NCBI GenBank assembly: GCA_031292515.1
Contig: JARLGZ010000172.1
Coordinates: 1-64,000, forward strand
Origin: Puia sp.
GTDB lineage: Bacteria > Bacteroidota > Bacteroidia > Chitinophagales > Chitinophagaceae
Reading direction: 5' to 3'
Length of the DNA: 64,000 nt
Shown here: positions 37,725 through 47,030 of the stretch, one piece after another
How positions within the stretch are numbered: the first letter of the stretch is position 1
Layout: each line of letters starts with the position of its first letter
Translations under genes and position numbers: made by a program
The notes under the pieces: generated by a model
The model's database searches: none
What the model was told of the DNA's origin: nothing
The model's input: only the letters and a program-made list of their open reading frames with translations

Positions 37725-38462
37725 TTAAGTGTCTTTCTGTACAAATGCATCAAAATCACTTATTCCGATCATTTTTTCGGTGATAAAACCCTCTGCAAAA
37801 GACACCCCGATCATCTTGCCGAACAATTGGTGCCGCCCGACGATCGCCTGCAGGAATTCCGGCGTCGAAATATAGGTCTGCGGCTCATCGGCCTGGTAGC
37901 CGGCAGCGTGGAATTGAGATGAATAGGCCCGGATCGAGTCCAGCTTCCTGTCGAAAACGGGGGTTACGTCATAAACAAAGTTCGGATTGGCGTAGCGGTC
38001 CTGGATATAGTGGAATATATATTTCGGTCTCCAGTGCTCCTGCGCGATCCCATCGGTGTCGACGGTCTCGATTTTACGCAACCCGCTCAGAAAACAGGAC
38101 TCAGCGATCAGGTGACCGGCCCGTCCGTGATCCGGGTGACGGTCGGCCAGTGAATTAGACAGGACGATCTCGGGACGGTATTTTCGGATCGACCGGATTA
38201 GTAGCCGCTGATGCGCCTCGTCATTCCGGAAGAACCCATCGGCCATGCCGAGGTTTTCCCTGACATCGAGCCCCATGATCGCCGCGGCCCGCGCCGCCTC
38301 TTCGGCCCTCAGCTCAGGAGTTCCCCGGGTGCCGAGTTCTCCTCTCGTCAGGTCTACGACACCCGTCTTCTTCCCATGCAGTTTTTCCATCATAAGCGTC
38401 CCCGAGCATCCCAGTTCCACATCATCCGGATGTACGGCGATTGCCAAAATATCCAACTTCAT
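37725..38462 (-). CDS. bshB1: Bacillithiol biosynthesis deacetylase BshB1
   Basis: A 245-residue LmbE-like zinc deacetylase that removes acetate from GlcNAc-malate in bacillithiol synthesis. The zinc site is AVHPDDVELG (His11, Asp14) plus the later DRHPDHGRAGH. The segment DLTRGELGTRGTPELRAEEA is characteristic of BshB1 rather than other LmbE proteins. The other Bsh genes are not in the window. A -7 box match lies just upstream. Confidence 0.95.
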   Translation of the reverse strand: MKLDILAIAVHPDDVELGCSGTLMMEKLHGKKTGVVDLTRGELGTRGTPELRAEEAARAAAIMGLDVRENLGMADGFFRNDEAHQRLLIRSIRKYRPEIVLSNSLADRHPDHGRAGHLIAESCFLSGLRKIETVDTDGIAQEHWRPKYIFHYIQDRYANPNFVYDVTPVFDRKLDSIRAYSSQFHAAGYQADEPQTYISTPEFLQAIVGRHQLFGKMIGVSFAEGFITEKMIGISDFDAFVQKDT

Positions 38463-38484
38463 AATACTATTCGTTTTGAGGGCA

Positions 38485-38492
38485 CAAAACTA
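38485..38492 (-). promoter_or_regulatory. Bacteroidota -7 box for bshB1
   Basis: TAGTTTTG on the minus strand matches TAnnTTTG, giving a leader of about 16 nt. No TTG at the ideal -33 spacing. Confidence 0.38.
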
Positions 38493-38548
38493 CCTCATTT
38501 AGCGATAGGATGACGGCAATCCGGCCGGCTTCCCGCTGTCGGGCGTTA

Positions 38549-38580
38549 TTTGGCTATTTGGTCATTGTGAAGTAGTTTCG
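38549..38580 (+). promoter_or_regulatory. Likely promoter of the dihydrolipoamide dehydrogenase gene
   Basis: TTTG at 38549-38552 and TAGTTTCG at 38573-38580 have the 20-bp spacing of the Bacteroidota consensus; one mismatch in the -7 box. The ATG follows 49 bp later. Confidence 0.45.
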
Positions 38581-38629
38581 CAGGTCTTATTTTCACACAA
38601 ATAGATTTTTTAATTAAATATTGGAAGAC

Positions 38630-40033
38630 ATGGCATACGATGTAGTCATTCTCGGAAGCGGCACCGGTGGATATGTAGCCGCCATCCGTGCTGCACAGCT
38701 GGGCTTTAAAGTAGCAGTCATTGAAAAAGAGAACCTTGGAGGCGTTTGTCTGAACTGGGGATGTATTCCTACCAAAGCGTTGCTGAAGAGCGCCCAGGTA
38801 TACCAGGATATCCTCCATGCAAAAGATTTTGGCATCGAAGCCAGCGGCCAGCCCGATTTTCCTGCCGTCATCAAACGCAGTCGCGGGGTAGCCGATAAAA
38901 TGAGTAAAGGCGTTCAGTTCCTCATGAAAAAAAATAAAATAGACGTCATCAACGGCATCGGGAAACTGAAGGCCAAAGGCCAGGTGGAAGTGACTTCGGC
39001 AGACGGCAAGACCCTGATCGTCGAGGGCAGGCATGTCGTCGTCGCCACAGGCGCCCGCAGCCGTGAACTGCCCAACCTGAAACAGGACGGCAAAAAAGTC
39101 ATCGGATACCGCGAGGCCATGACGCTTCCGGAAAAACCCAAAAGCATCATCATCGTCGGCAGCGGCGCGATAGGTGTGGAGTTCGCCTACTTCTATTTCA
39201 GCATGGGTACAAAGGTCACGATCGTCGAGTTCCTGCCCCGTATCGTACCCGTGGAAGATGAAGAAATCTCCAAAGAACTCGAAAAAAATTACAAAAAATA
39301 CGGGATCGACATACTCACCAACAGCGAGGTGACGAGTGTCGATACCAGCGGCAACGGCGTAAAGGCAAAGGTAAAAACACCCACGGGGGAAGTGACCCTC
39401 GAAGCCGATATCGTCCTGAGTGCCATCGGCATCAGCGCAAATATCGAAAATATCGGTCTCGAGACCCTCGGCGTAAAAACCGACAAGGGCAAGATCAGCG
39501 TCGATAAATTCTACCAGACCAATGTCCCCGGCATTTATTCGGTCGGCGACTGCGTTCCCGGCCAGGCCCTCGCCCATGTGTCTTCGAAAGAGGGTATCAT
39601 CTGCGTAGAGAACATCGCCTATATGGAAAAGAAATACGCTCATCAACCCGAAGCGCTGGATTATGGTAACATCCCGGGCTGCACCTATTGCACACCCGAA
39701 ATCGCTTCCGCGGGGCTGACAGAGAAACAGGCCCGTGACGCCGGCTACGAAGTGAAAGTCGGGAAATTCCCGCTCACGGCATCCGGAAAAGCCACCGGTG
39801 TCGGCCATACCGAAGGCTTCATAAAAGTGATCTTCGACGCGAAATACGGCGAATGGCTGGGTACGCATATGATCGGCTATAATGTGACCGAAATCATTTC
39901 GGAAACCGTACTGGGTCGCAAGCTCGAGACCACCTACCACGAGGTGCTCAACGCCGTCCACCCCCATCCGACTATCAGCGAAGGGGTCAAGGATGCCGTC
40001 GAAGCAGCTTACGGAGAGGCCATCCACCTGTAA
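38630..40033 (+). CDS. lpdA: Dihydrolipoyl dehydrogenase (E3)
   Basis: A 467-residue flavoprotein from ATG 38630. It reoxidises dihydrolipoamide in 2-oxoacid dehydrogenase complexes, passing electrons through FAD to NAD. The FAD loop GSGTGG (9-14), the redox disulfide Cys40-Cys45 in GGVCLNWGCIPTK, the NAD loop GSGAIG and the C-terminal HPHPTISE with the catalytic His are all present. It stands alone, so E1 and E2 must be elsewhere. A strong terminator follows. A 493-codon antisense frame is a shadow. Confidence 0.97.
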   Translation: MAYDVVILGSGTGGYVAAIRAAQLGFKVAVIEKENLGGVCLNWGCIPTKALLKSAQVYQDILHAKDFGIEASGQPDFPAVIKRSRGVADKMSKGVQFLMKKNKIDVINGIGKLKAKGQVEVTSADGKTLIVEGRHVVVATGARSRELPNLKQDGKKVIGYREAMTLPEKPKSIIIVGSGAIGVEFAYFYFSMGTKVTIVEFLPRIVPVEDEEISKELEKNYKKYGIDILTNSEVTSVDTSGNGVKAKVKTPTGEVTLEADIVLSAIGISANIENIGLETLGVKTDKGKISVDKFYQTNVPGIYSVGDCVPGQALAHVSSKEGIICVENIAYMEKKYAHQPEALDYGNIPGCTYCTPEIASAGLTEKQARDAGYEVKVGKFPLTASGKATGVGHTEGFIKVIFDAKYGEWLGTHMIGYNVTEIISETVLGRKLETTYHEVLNAVHPHPTISEGVKDAVEAAYGEAIHL

Positions 40034-40075
40034 AGGAGCCCACTCGCCTGGTCAAGAAATTCAGGTTCATCTATA

Positions 40076-40110
40076 CCCCGGATCCCTTTTTAACGGATCC
40101 GGGGTTTTTT
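40076..40110 (+). terminator. Rho-independent terminator of lpdA
   Basis: A perfect 10-bp stem, CCCCGGATCC (40076-40085) with GGATCCGGGG (40095-40104), encloses a 9-nt loop and is followed by TTTTTT. Confidence 0.95.
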
Positions 40111-40204
40111 ATTTTCGGGTGGTTGTACATACCCCGACCGAAAAACTTATTTTGAGAACCAATTCGCGAAAAAGCTCAGACAAAGCTCATTTGAAAAGCA
40201 CGCT

Positions 40205-41344
40205 ATGCCAGTCACCCCCTATTCCACCAAAGCGGTTCGTCCCCGAACACGCCGCCTGCAAAACGGACTATTTACCGTTTTATGGATCTTCTGCTGGTTT
40301 TATCCGCACATGGGTCTGCTTGCCCAGCAACCCGACCCGCCGGCCCGCAAAAGCATCTATGCCGATGGAAGACCCTTTGCCTGGAAGCGGATCCCCTGTC
40401 ATGATGAGGGGATCGTGCTGAAATACGGGAATGGCCCCGATAGCTGCGATGTCTACGGCGCCCGGGAAGCCAATGTGAACCACGTCGGCGATCTCTACTA
40501 CCTCTTCTACGACGGCGCCGGCAGCGATGGCTGGAAGTCCTGTCTGGCGGTAAGCCGCGACCTGCGTACCTGGACGAAGAGAGGCGCCATCCTCGCGCTG
40601 GGAGCCGCCGGCGCAAACGACAGCAAAAGCGCCTCTTCTCCCTGGGTCATCGAAGCGGCAGACGGCTGGCATATGTTCTACCTCGGCACGCCGCACACCA
40701 GTCCGCCGCCCTATCGCATCCCCTCCTTTCCCTATCTTACCATGAAGGCCCATGCAAAGTCGATAGAAGGTCCCTGGGTAAAAGACTATGCGCTCACCCC
40801 TTTCTTTACAAAGCCCGGCACCTATTACAGCGCGACCGCGGCGCCGGGTTTCATCGTAAAAAAAGACGACGAATACCTCCAGTTCTTCAGCCCTTCGATC
40901 ATAGATTCGGCGGGAAGGACAAAAAGAACCCTGGGCATCGCCCGGACAAAAGATCTGAACACCCCCTGGACGGTCGATCCGACACCGGTGGTCCCCCTGG
41001 AAGAACAGGTAGAGAACACCTCGCTCTATTTTGAGAAGACGAGCGGCTACTGGCTGCTATTCACCAACCATATAGGCCTGGACAAAACAGGGGAGGAATA
41101 TACCGATGCGATATGGGTCTACTGGTCGAAAGACCTGAATAAATGGGATGCTGCCAATAAAGCCGTCGTCCTGGACAGCCTGAACTGCTCCTGGGCAAAA
41201 GGAGCGATCGGGATGCCTTCCGTCATCCGGGTTGGCGACAAACTCGCCCTGCTATATGATGCGCCGGGAGGAACCAGCATAAATCATATGCACCGGAACA
41301 TCGGTCTCGCCTGGCTGAGCCTGCCGGTCAAAATCCCCGATTAA
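40205..41344 (+). CDS. Exported glycoside-hydrolase-like five-bladed propeller (GH43/GH130 type)
   Basis: A 379-residue protein with a long signal-anchor (about 22-41, ending LLAQQ). A five-bladed beta-propeller follows, with repeated strands such as YYLFYDGAGSDGWKSCLAVS, WHMFYLGT and LLYDAPGG. Acidic residues suited to catalysis are present (YGAREANV, DEYLQFFSPS) but I cannot assign the catalytic set to a family with confidence. Likely acts on plant or microbial glycans in the periplasm. It has no SusC/D partner nearby. Confidence 0.72.
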   Translation: MPVTPYSTKAVRPRTRRLQNGLFTVLWIFCWFYPHMGLLAQQPDPPARKSIYADGRPFAWKRIPCHDEGIVLKYGNGPDSCDVYGAREANVNHVGDLYYLFYDGAGSDGWKSCLAVSRDLRTWTKRGAILALGAAGANDSKSASSPWVIEAADGWHMFYLGTPHTSPPPYRIPSFPYLTMKAHAKSIEGPWVKDYALTPFFTKPGTYYSATAAPGFIVKKDDEYLQFFSPSIIDSAGRTKRTLGIARTKDLNTPWTVDPTPVVPLEEQVENTSLYFEKTSGYWLLFTNHIGLDKTGEEYTDAIWVYWSKDLNKWDAANKAVVLDSLNCSWAKGAIGMPSVIRVGDKLALLYDAPGGTSINHMHRNIGLAWLSLPVKIPD

Positions 41345-41352
41345 AAACAGGT

Positions 41353-41402
41353 GTTATCCCTCATGAAGTCATCCCTCATGAATAGGTGTCATGCCTCATC
41401 AA
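41353..41402. repeat. 15-bp repeat across a stop codon
   Basis: Units 41353-41367, 41368-41382 and 41388-41402 share GT(C/T)ATCCCTCATGAA, with a 5-nt insertion before the third. The third unit contains the stop and last codons of the amine-oxidase gene. Confidence 0.75.
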
Positions 41403-42732
41403 TGGCCGCGGCTACACGATTGGCGGAACGGGTCGCCGCTTCCGTCCCCCAGTTCAGGTTATCGGCATAAGCCCCCGCAAAATGAATACGGCCATGGGGC
41501 TGGATGATAAGCGGCCAGAATTTATGAAATTCTCCGATCGGGAAGGCGGTTCTTTCGCAACTGGGGGAATAGCCGTCCTTTGTCCAGTCTTTGCTGATGG
41601 CCTGTTCGATCGTATCCCTTTTCCCCGGATAAAGTTCGCGGAAGATGGCAAGAGCCCGCTGCGGTGAGATGCCGCCGGCTCCGGTAGCCAGGACGATGAC
41701 CCGCGTCGTCTCCACCTCCTCCGCGGACTGCCAGACTTCCCAAAGATCCGGATGACCCAGTTCCATATTGATGCTGACGCCATCCTCCAGCCAGAATTTC
41801 GAGGCGGCCTGGAAGACAAATCGCTGGTACGAATCATAGCTGGTGTTGTCGATTATATATTGCCTCTCGGGAGGCAGGGCTGGTGTGATGGGTATATTCC
41901 GGAAAACGGTCAGCGGAATACAGTTCACCAGGTATTCCGCGGAAAAAGTCTTCTCCCGGTCGCTTTGCCTGCAGGTGACGGTGACGCCGGCTGCCCCCTG
42001 TTCGATAGACAGGACCCGGGTACCCAGCAGCACCCGCTCTCCCAGTCTCTTTGCAAAAGCATTGGGAAGCATCTGGTTGCCTCCTTTCAGCCTGAAAAGC
42101 TCCGTGGGAGCAGGAGGCACTCCCCGCAATTTCAAAACAGCGCTCCCCCATAACGAAGACAAGGCGGAAGATCCTTCTCCGCCCAGGATCTCCTGCGCGG
42201 CTTTCGAAGCGCCGTCCTTCCTGTAAAGTTCTGCCAGCGTTATCTTATCCAGTTCGTCGAGCCCCAGGCCGAAGGGCTGATATTCGTCCCGGAATTTGTC
42301 CAGGTAGGGCCCCTGATAGAGCAGCTGCAGGTCGGTCCAGGGATGATGAGCTAAATAATCCGTTTCTTTTTCGTTGAACCCGAGAGACCTCAGTATGACA
42401 GGATCCGCCAGCATCGTCTCCGTATAGAACTTACCCCCGATCCTTCTGACCAGGTTCTTACGCCGGGGATAAGGCAATGCCTCGAGACCGAATTCCCGGA
42501 TATATCCCCAGTACCTGTCGTATCCCGGCCGGGTAATATGCTCCTGGCCGTAGTCCCCGTAAAGGCCATCGGATAAACCATCGTGGGCGGTATAGACGTG
42601 CCCTCCATGCCGCCCCGACGCTTCCAGGACGGTAACCTCGTGCCCTCTTTTCATTAATTCATACGCACAGCAAAGACCGGCGATACCGGCCCCGGCGACG
42701 ATGACCTTCTTTGCCTTTGTCAAATCATTCAT
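41389..42732 (-). CDS. FAD-dependent amine-oxidase-fold protein
   Basis: About 447 residues from ATG 42732; upstream in-frame codons encode only Lys/Arg from a C/T-rich DNA tract, so this start is preferred. The dinucleotide-binding motif VIVAGAGIAGLCCAYELM and GRHGGHVYT at the N-terminus, and the C-terminal HFAGAYADNLNWGTEAATRS, define the flavin monoamine oxidase / phytoene-desaturase superfamily. Substrate unknown; amines, carotenoids or protoporphyrinogen are all used by relatives. Confidence 0.85.
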   Translation of the reverse strand: MNDLTKAKKVIVAGAGIAGLCCAYELMKRGHEVTVLEASGRHGGHVYTAHDGLSDGLYGDYGQEHITRPGYDRYWGYIREFGLEALPYPRRKNLVRRIGGKFYTETMLADPVILRSLGFNEKETDYLAHHPWTDLQLLYQGPYLDKFRDEYQPFGLGLDELDKITLAELYRKDGASKAAQEILGGEGSSALSSLWGSAVLKLRGVPPAPTELFRLKGGNQMLPNAFAKRLGERVLLGTRVLSIEQGAAGVTVTCRQSDREKTFSAEYLVNCIPLTVFRNIPITPALPPERQYIIDNTSYDSYQRFVFQAASKFWLEDGVSINMELGHPDLWEVWQSAEEVETTRVIVLATGAGGISPQRALAIFRELYPGKRDTIEQAISKDWTKDGYSPSCERTAFPIGEFHKFWPLIIQPHGRIHFAGAYADNLNWGTEAATRSANRVAAAIDEA

Positions 42733-42739
42733 TTTCAAA

Positions 42740-42920
42740 TCCCTCCTTCTTTTTTTTCCTTCTTTTCGTCCCTTTTTTCGTCCCTTTTTTTTCATGCCCG
42801 AGATTCATCCCCCACAGTTTCTAACCTCTTCCTCTTTTCTATACCCCCTTTAACCCTACTATCCCCTGTATACCCTTCCACGCCCCTTTCTTAAATTTAC
42901 TCCCTTCTTTCTGCAAAACC
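42740..42920. repeat. Pyrimidine-rich tract with 12-13 bp repeats
   Basis: CGTCCCTTTTTT recurs at 42767-42792, and the plus strand remains almost pure C/T up to about 42920. It lies between the divergent flavoprotein and membrane-protein genes; I see no gene in it. Confidence 0.6.
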
Positions 42921-43009
42921 GCTCTCGACCGCCAATTTATTATACTTTCCTGGGATGCGGATTAATAAGCGTAGCTTACAGACATCGCCAAGTATAAAAA
43001 CGGCAAACA

Positions 43010-43339
43010 ATGTCATCTTCCTCCTATCTTCTCCTGTTTATTTCCCTGGCCATCCCTTGTGCTCTCGGATTGATTTTACTCCTGAATAAAAAGAACCACA
43101 CCGAACTATACAGCGAAGGCGTGCGCAATGAAAATGACGGGCACTATGACCTCGCCCTGCACAACTATGAGGATGCGCTCAGCGAGATCCGGAAACATAA
43201 CCTGCACGACAGATTCAGCGAAAAAATCACTCAACGCATCAAAATCCTGCGTACCACCATCGACTACGAAAAAAATTTCCAGCACGGTCAAACTCAGCCT
43301 GCCACCCCCAAAAGGGTAGGGATGAGTGAGATGATTTGA
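43010..43339 (+). CDS. Small membrane protein with TPR-like tail
   Basis: A 109-residue protein with one N-terminal membrane helix (residues 6-26). A single helix-turn-helix repeat of TPR type follows, YSEGVRNENDGHYDLALHNYEDALSEI, then a polar tail. Probably a cytoplasmic-facing adaptor; no named family recognised. It lies 27 bp upstream of the DJ-1/PfpI gene, likely cotranscribed. Confidence 0.72.
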   Translation: MSSSSYLLLFISLAIPCALGLILLLNKKNHTELYSEGVRNENDGHYDLALHNYEDALSEIRKHNLHDRFSEKITQRIKILRTTIDYEKNFQHGQTQPATPKRVGMSEMI

Positions 43340-43366
43340 ATGAACGGATGATTATCCCGAAAAAAA

Positions 43367-44086
43367 ATGAGACCCACAAAAATATTGATCATCGCGACTT
43401 CGCACCAGCAATTGGGCGATACCGGACGCAAGACAGGCCTTTGGCTCGAAGAGCTCGCAGTGCCCTATTATATCTTTAAAGAGGCCGGCGCGACCCATGT
43501 CCTGGCGTCCCCGAAAGGCGGTTCCGTGCCGCTGGACCGTAAAAGCGAGTCGATAATCGTGGCCAACACCTCGACGCGCCGCTTCCAAAAAGACCCGGAT
43601 GCCCTCGCGGAATTGGCTCATTCCATCCCCCTCCATACTTTAAAAGCGGAGGATTTTGACGCGGTATACCTCACCGGTGGACACGGCGCCTTGTGGGACT
43701 TCCCGGGCAACGAACCGCTGCGATCATTACTGGAAGATTTTGACCGCCAGCATAGATTTATCGGGGCGATCTGTCATGGAGTCTCCGCGCTCCTATCCAT
43801 GAAGACCACACAGGGCGAGACTTTCGTAAAAGGGCGGCAGTTGACTGCCGCCTGCGACAGCGAAGAACGGGTATTGGGGCTCACGGACACCCTGCCCTTC
43901 TCATTGGAGTCGGCTCTTATCGCGGCGGGTGCCGTCTATAGCAAGGGGCCAGACTTCGACAGCCATATCTTAATGGATGGCAATGTCATTACCGGTCAAA
44001 ATTCGTCATCTTCAAAAGACCTCGCAAAGATGCTCCTCGTATCTCAGAAAGAATCGCTGAGAAGAACCGGGTCTTCCGTGTATTAG
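43367..44086 (+). CDS. DJ-1/PfpI family protein (class I glutamine amidotransferase-like)
   Basis: A 239-residue protein with the nucleophile elbow FIGAICHGVSALL (Cys near residue 139) and the preceding YLTGGHGALWDF. Members are chaperone-like deglycases, glyoxalases or proteases; the conserved Cys-His arrangement supports an active enzyme. Length fits the larger PfpI-like group that contains yeast Hsp31. Confidence 0.9.
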   Translation: MRPTKILIIATSHQQLGDTGRKTGLWLEELAVPYYIFKEAGATHVLASPKGGSVPLDRKSESIIVANTSTRRFQKDPDALAELAHSIPLHTLKAEDFDAVYLTGGHGALWDFPGNEPLRSLLEDFDRQHRFIGAICHGVSALLSMKTTQGETFVKGRQLTAACDSEERVLGLTDTLPFSLESALIAAGAVYSKGPDFDSHILMDGNVITGQNSSSSKDLAKMLLVSQKESLRRTGSSVY

Positions 44087-44176
44087 CAAGCCGCTTTATC
44101 AGCAATCCGCTCCATTCTCTATTCGCGCCGATCCTCTGTCCGCTCTGGTTTCTATTTGCCCCATGCTCCCGATTCA

Positions 44177-44266
44177 CCCTATTTGCCCTATCCTCTTTAT
44201 TTGCAGTATCCTCCCTATTTGTCCTATCCTCTCTATTTACCGTATTCGCTCTATCCTTTTTGTTCG
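44177..44266. repeat. Five 18-bp tandem repeats
   Basis: Units start at 44177, 44195, 44213, 44231 and 44249, with consensus CCCTATTTGCCCTATCCT decaying to the right. Weaker copies flank the array, which fills the gap between two convergent genes. The reverse-strand frame reads as Asn/Arg/Asp-rich hexapeptides and is not considered a gene. Confidence 0.85.
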
Positions 44267-44335
44267 CCCTCCCTTTATTCTCTACCCGCTCCCGGGGACC
44301 GGTCCTCTCCTTGATCCGCGGCGTCTTCGGATTTA

Positions 44336-46534
44336 TTACGGCAACGCATAGGCCACGATATACCCGGCCGCGTGATCCTTCCATCCCGACACCGAAAGGG
44401 CTATATATTGTTTCCCGTTCACCATATAGGTGCAAGGCGTGGAAGACCCGCTCCCGGGGAGATCGGTCTCCCATTTCAACTGACCCGTAGCCTTGTCGAA
44501 CGCCCATAGCTTCTTGTCTTTCGTACCGGTCAGAAATATCAGTCCCCCCGCGGTGACAATAGGCCCCGGAGAACTCTCCATCCCCGTGACAGGACCGTTC
44601 TTCTGCTGAAGCTCCGGAAAATTACCGACGGGTATCTTCCAGACATATTCACCCGTACTCAAGTCGATGGCGTTTAAATTGCCCAGCGGCGGCCGGATGG
44701 CCGGGTTACCGCTATCGTCTTCGAATTGCGCATAAGCGCTCAGGTTCAAATAGATCGCGGACGTGTCGTCTTTACCCTTGCCGTTCGCAGGCCCGGGATT
44801 CGCCAGGCGGTTCGAACGGATCTCCGACAGGCTGGCCTCCCGGCTGTCGGCTTCCTCGTTGCGAATATTGAACAGGAATGCGACGATAGCATCTTCATGG
44901 CCTTTCAGCACACTGGCGAAGGGAGGCATTTTCCCGCCGCCTTCCCTGATCTTATTCAGCACCTCCTCTTTTTTCAACCGTTTATCCAGGCCTAGCAGCG
45001 AAGGATAAACGCCCTCCTGGCCGTTTCTGTCCTCCCGGTGACAGCTGGCGCAAAAGCTCATATAGAAAGTCCTGCCCGCATGGTAACCGGACAATTTTTC
45101 TGTGCCTCCCTGTCCTCCAACGATTTCCGGCCCGACCTTCTGCAGGTGGGCGATCTCGGGCGCCTCATTGGACTTCACATAGAGCAAGCCGGTAGCGGGG
45201 TCGTAGGCAGCCCCGCCCCATTCGATGCCGCCCGTCGAACCTGGCAGATCGAGGCTGCCCTTCGTCGAGGGCGGGGTGAACAAGCCATCATATCGAAGGG
45301 CCCTGAAGCGCCGGACGAGGGAGTCGTGGGTGGCAGGCGTCTGCCCCCAAAGATCATCTTCGGTCATCAATTGACGTGAATAGGGTTTTGGCTTCAGAGG
45401 AAAGGGCTGGGTGGGCCAGGTCTCCTCGCCCGGCACATCGGAGACGGGGACTTTTCGCTCTTCGATGGGAAACAGCGACTCGCCGGTCTCCCTGTTTAAC
45501 ACATATAGAAAGCCCACTTTTGAAGTCTGCGCGACGGCGTCTATCTTCTTACCGTCTTTCAGGACGGTGACCAGGTTTGGCGGAGCCGGGAGATCATAGT
45601 CCCACAGATCGTGATGAATGGTCTGAAAATACCAGATCAGCTTTCCCGTTTTTGCATCGAGGGCCACCACGCAATTGCCAAACAGATCCTGCCCCTTCCT
45701 GTCGGCGCCATAATAGTCGTATGAGGGAGAGCCCAGGGCGAGGAATACCATCCCCCTCTTTTCGTCCACGCTCATGCCCGACCAGTCATTGGCTCCCCCG
45801 GCATATTTCCAGGCGTCCTTCGGCCAGGTCTCGTATCCTGGCTCTCCCGGATGCGGGATCGTATGAAACGTCCATTCCAGCTTTCCGGTCCTGATATTAT
45901 AGGCCCTGACATATCCGGGTTGCGCGCCAAATAACTCCGAGACTTCATTCCCGACAATCAACAGGTCTCCGAACACGATTCCCGGCGAAGTGGGCTTCAC
46001 GGAAATCTTTGAGGAATCGTCCCGGATGCCGACGTTCATACTCACCTTGCCGCCTTGCCCGAATGAAGGGATGGGCTTGCCGGTTCCGGCATCCAGCGCA
46101 TACAGGTTGTCTCCCCCTGTAAATAATATCCGGCGATCCTTTCCATCCTCCCAATAAGTGACGCCGCGGTTGACGCCGCCCCCATGCTCCCCGTTAAAGG
46201 GATCGAAAGACCATAGCTGTTTACCGGTGGCCGCATCGACGGCGTATGCCCTATGTCTCGCCGACGTGGCATACAAAACCCCTCCGACGACGATCGGGTT
46301 GCACTCGCTCCGGCCCCAACGGGCGCCGGCCGGGGCGTCGTCCGGCGAAAAGGTCCAGGCATGCTTTAACCTTCCGACATTCCCGGTATTCACCTGGTCC
46401 AGCGGAGAATAGCTGCTGCTGGCGGCATCCGCCTTGTATACGGCCCAGTCGGCATTCTTCCGGTTACACCCGGTGGCGATTAAAAGCCAGCAGATCCAAA
46501 AAGCGCGGGTCGAAAAAGAAGGGGGTTTTTCCAT
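44336..46534 (-). CDS. PQQ-dependent dehydrogenase lipoprotein with cytochrome c domain
   Basis: A 732-residue lipoprotein (lipobox IATGC, Cys near residue 23). Tryptophan-docking beta-propeller repeats of the quinoprotein type are seen in YAVDAATGKQLWSFDP, NLYALDAGTGKPIPSFGQGG and VVALDAKTGKLIWYFQ. A c-type heme motif, CASCH (about 495), lies in a domain inserted before the last blades (LWAFDKATGQLKWE near the C-terminus). It resembles membrane glucose or alcohol dehydrogenases that pass electrons from the substrate through PQQ to heme. PQQ synthesis genes are not seen here, so cofactor may be taken up from outside. Confidence 0.93.
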   Translation of the reverse strand: MEKPPSFSTRAFWICWLLIATGCNRKNADWAVYKADAASSSYSPLDQVNTGNVGRLKHAWTFSPDDAPAGARWGRSECNPIVVGGVLYATSARHRAYAVDAATGKQLWSFDPFNGEHGGGVNRGVTYWEDGKDRRILFTGGDNLYALDAGTGKPIPSFGQGGKVSMNVGIRDDSSKISVKPTSPGIVFGDLLIVGNEVSELFGAQPGYVRAYNIRTGKLEWTFHTIPHPGEPGYETWPKDAWKYAGGANDWSGMSVDEKRGMVFLALGSPSYDYYGADRKGQDLFGNCVVALDAKTGKLIWYFQTIHHDLWDYDLPAPPNLVTVLKDGKKIDAVAQTSKVGFLYVLNRETGESLFPIEERKVPVSDVPGEETWPTQPFPLKPKPYSRQLMTEDDLWGQTPATHDSLVRRFRALRYDGLFTPPSTKGSLDLPGSTGGIEWGGAAYDPATGLLYVKSNEAPEIAHLQKVGPEIVGGQGGTEKLSGYHAGRTFYMSFCASCHREDRNGQEGVYPSLLGLDKRLKKEEVLNKIREGGGKMPPFASVLKGHEDAIVAFLFNIRNEEADSREASLSEIRSNRLANPGPANGKGKDDTSAIYLNLSAYAQFEDDSGNPAIRPPLGNLNAIDLSTGEYVWKIPVGNFPELQQKNGPVTGMESSPGPIVTAGGLIFLTGTKDKKLWAFDKATGQLKWETDLPGSGSSTPCTYMVNGKQYIALSVSGWKDHAAGYIVAYALP

Positions 46535-46684
46535 CCTGTCAAATTAACGGGTTCTGCGGTACGGAAAAAGCCTTTTGTCTCTTTTATCCGGCCTTCCATC
46601 ATAATTTCGTCTCCCGGGAGATTCAATATAGTAATACCTTTACAAAGCGCTTACCATCGCAATGTCAACCGAAAATTCCATTTT

Positions 46685-46993
46685 ATGGCAAAAAAAACAA
46701 AAGACCGCCCTGAAGAAGAAACCGGCAAACCCCGTGTCTGGGGCGATCCCGAATATTCCGAAAAAGACGATATCTATAGCCGTGAGGAAAAAGAACCCTT
46801 CGACGAATCCGAAGAGTCTCCCGTGCCGCGCGGTAAAAAAATAAAAAACACGAAAACGGGTGAAGACCTCGACGTCCCGGGATCGGAACTGGACGATGCG
46901 GACGAAGAGATCGGAGAAGAAGACGAGGAGAACAACTACTATAGCCTGGGCGGCGACGACCACGACGACCTGGAAGAAGACAAGGGTGATTAG
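46685..46993 (+). CDS. Small highly acidic hypothetical protein
   Basis: A 102-residue protein. A basic start (MAKKTKDRPEEETGK) leads into a tail dominated by Asp and Glu, with a run of ELDDADEEIGEEDEENN near 78-94. It has no hydrophobic core, so it is probably disordered. No family recognised. Composition and intact codon structure support a real gene. Confidence 0.6.
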   Translation: MAKKTKDRPEEETGKPRVWGDPEYSEKDDIYSREEKEPFDESEESPVPRGKKIKNTKTGEDLDVPGSELDDADEEIGEEDEENNYYSLGGDDHDDLEEDKGD

Positions 46994-47030
46994 ATGGCAA
47001 CCAGGGGAACGGGAGAGCCCGTGAGCCCTG

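Noticed and set aside
38546-40027. A 493-codon minus-strand frame opposite lpdA
   Set aside because: It lies antisense to a complete dihydrolipoamide dehydrogenase; GC-rich codon use gives such frames.
43989-44507. A 172-codon minus-strand frame with Asn/Arg/Asp repeats
   Set aside because: It spans the 18-bp array and the ends of two convergent genes; repeat-driven.
46610-46621. Palindrome TCTCCCGGGAGA in the gap between the PQQ dehydrogenase and acidic-protein genes
   Set aside because: Twelve self-complementary bases in GC-rich DNA are not rare enough to call an operator.
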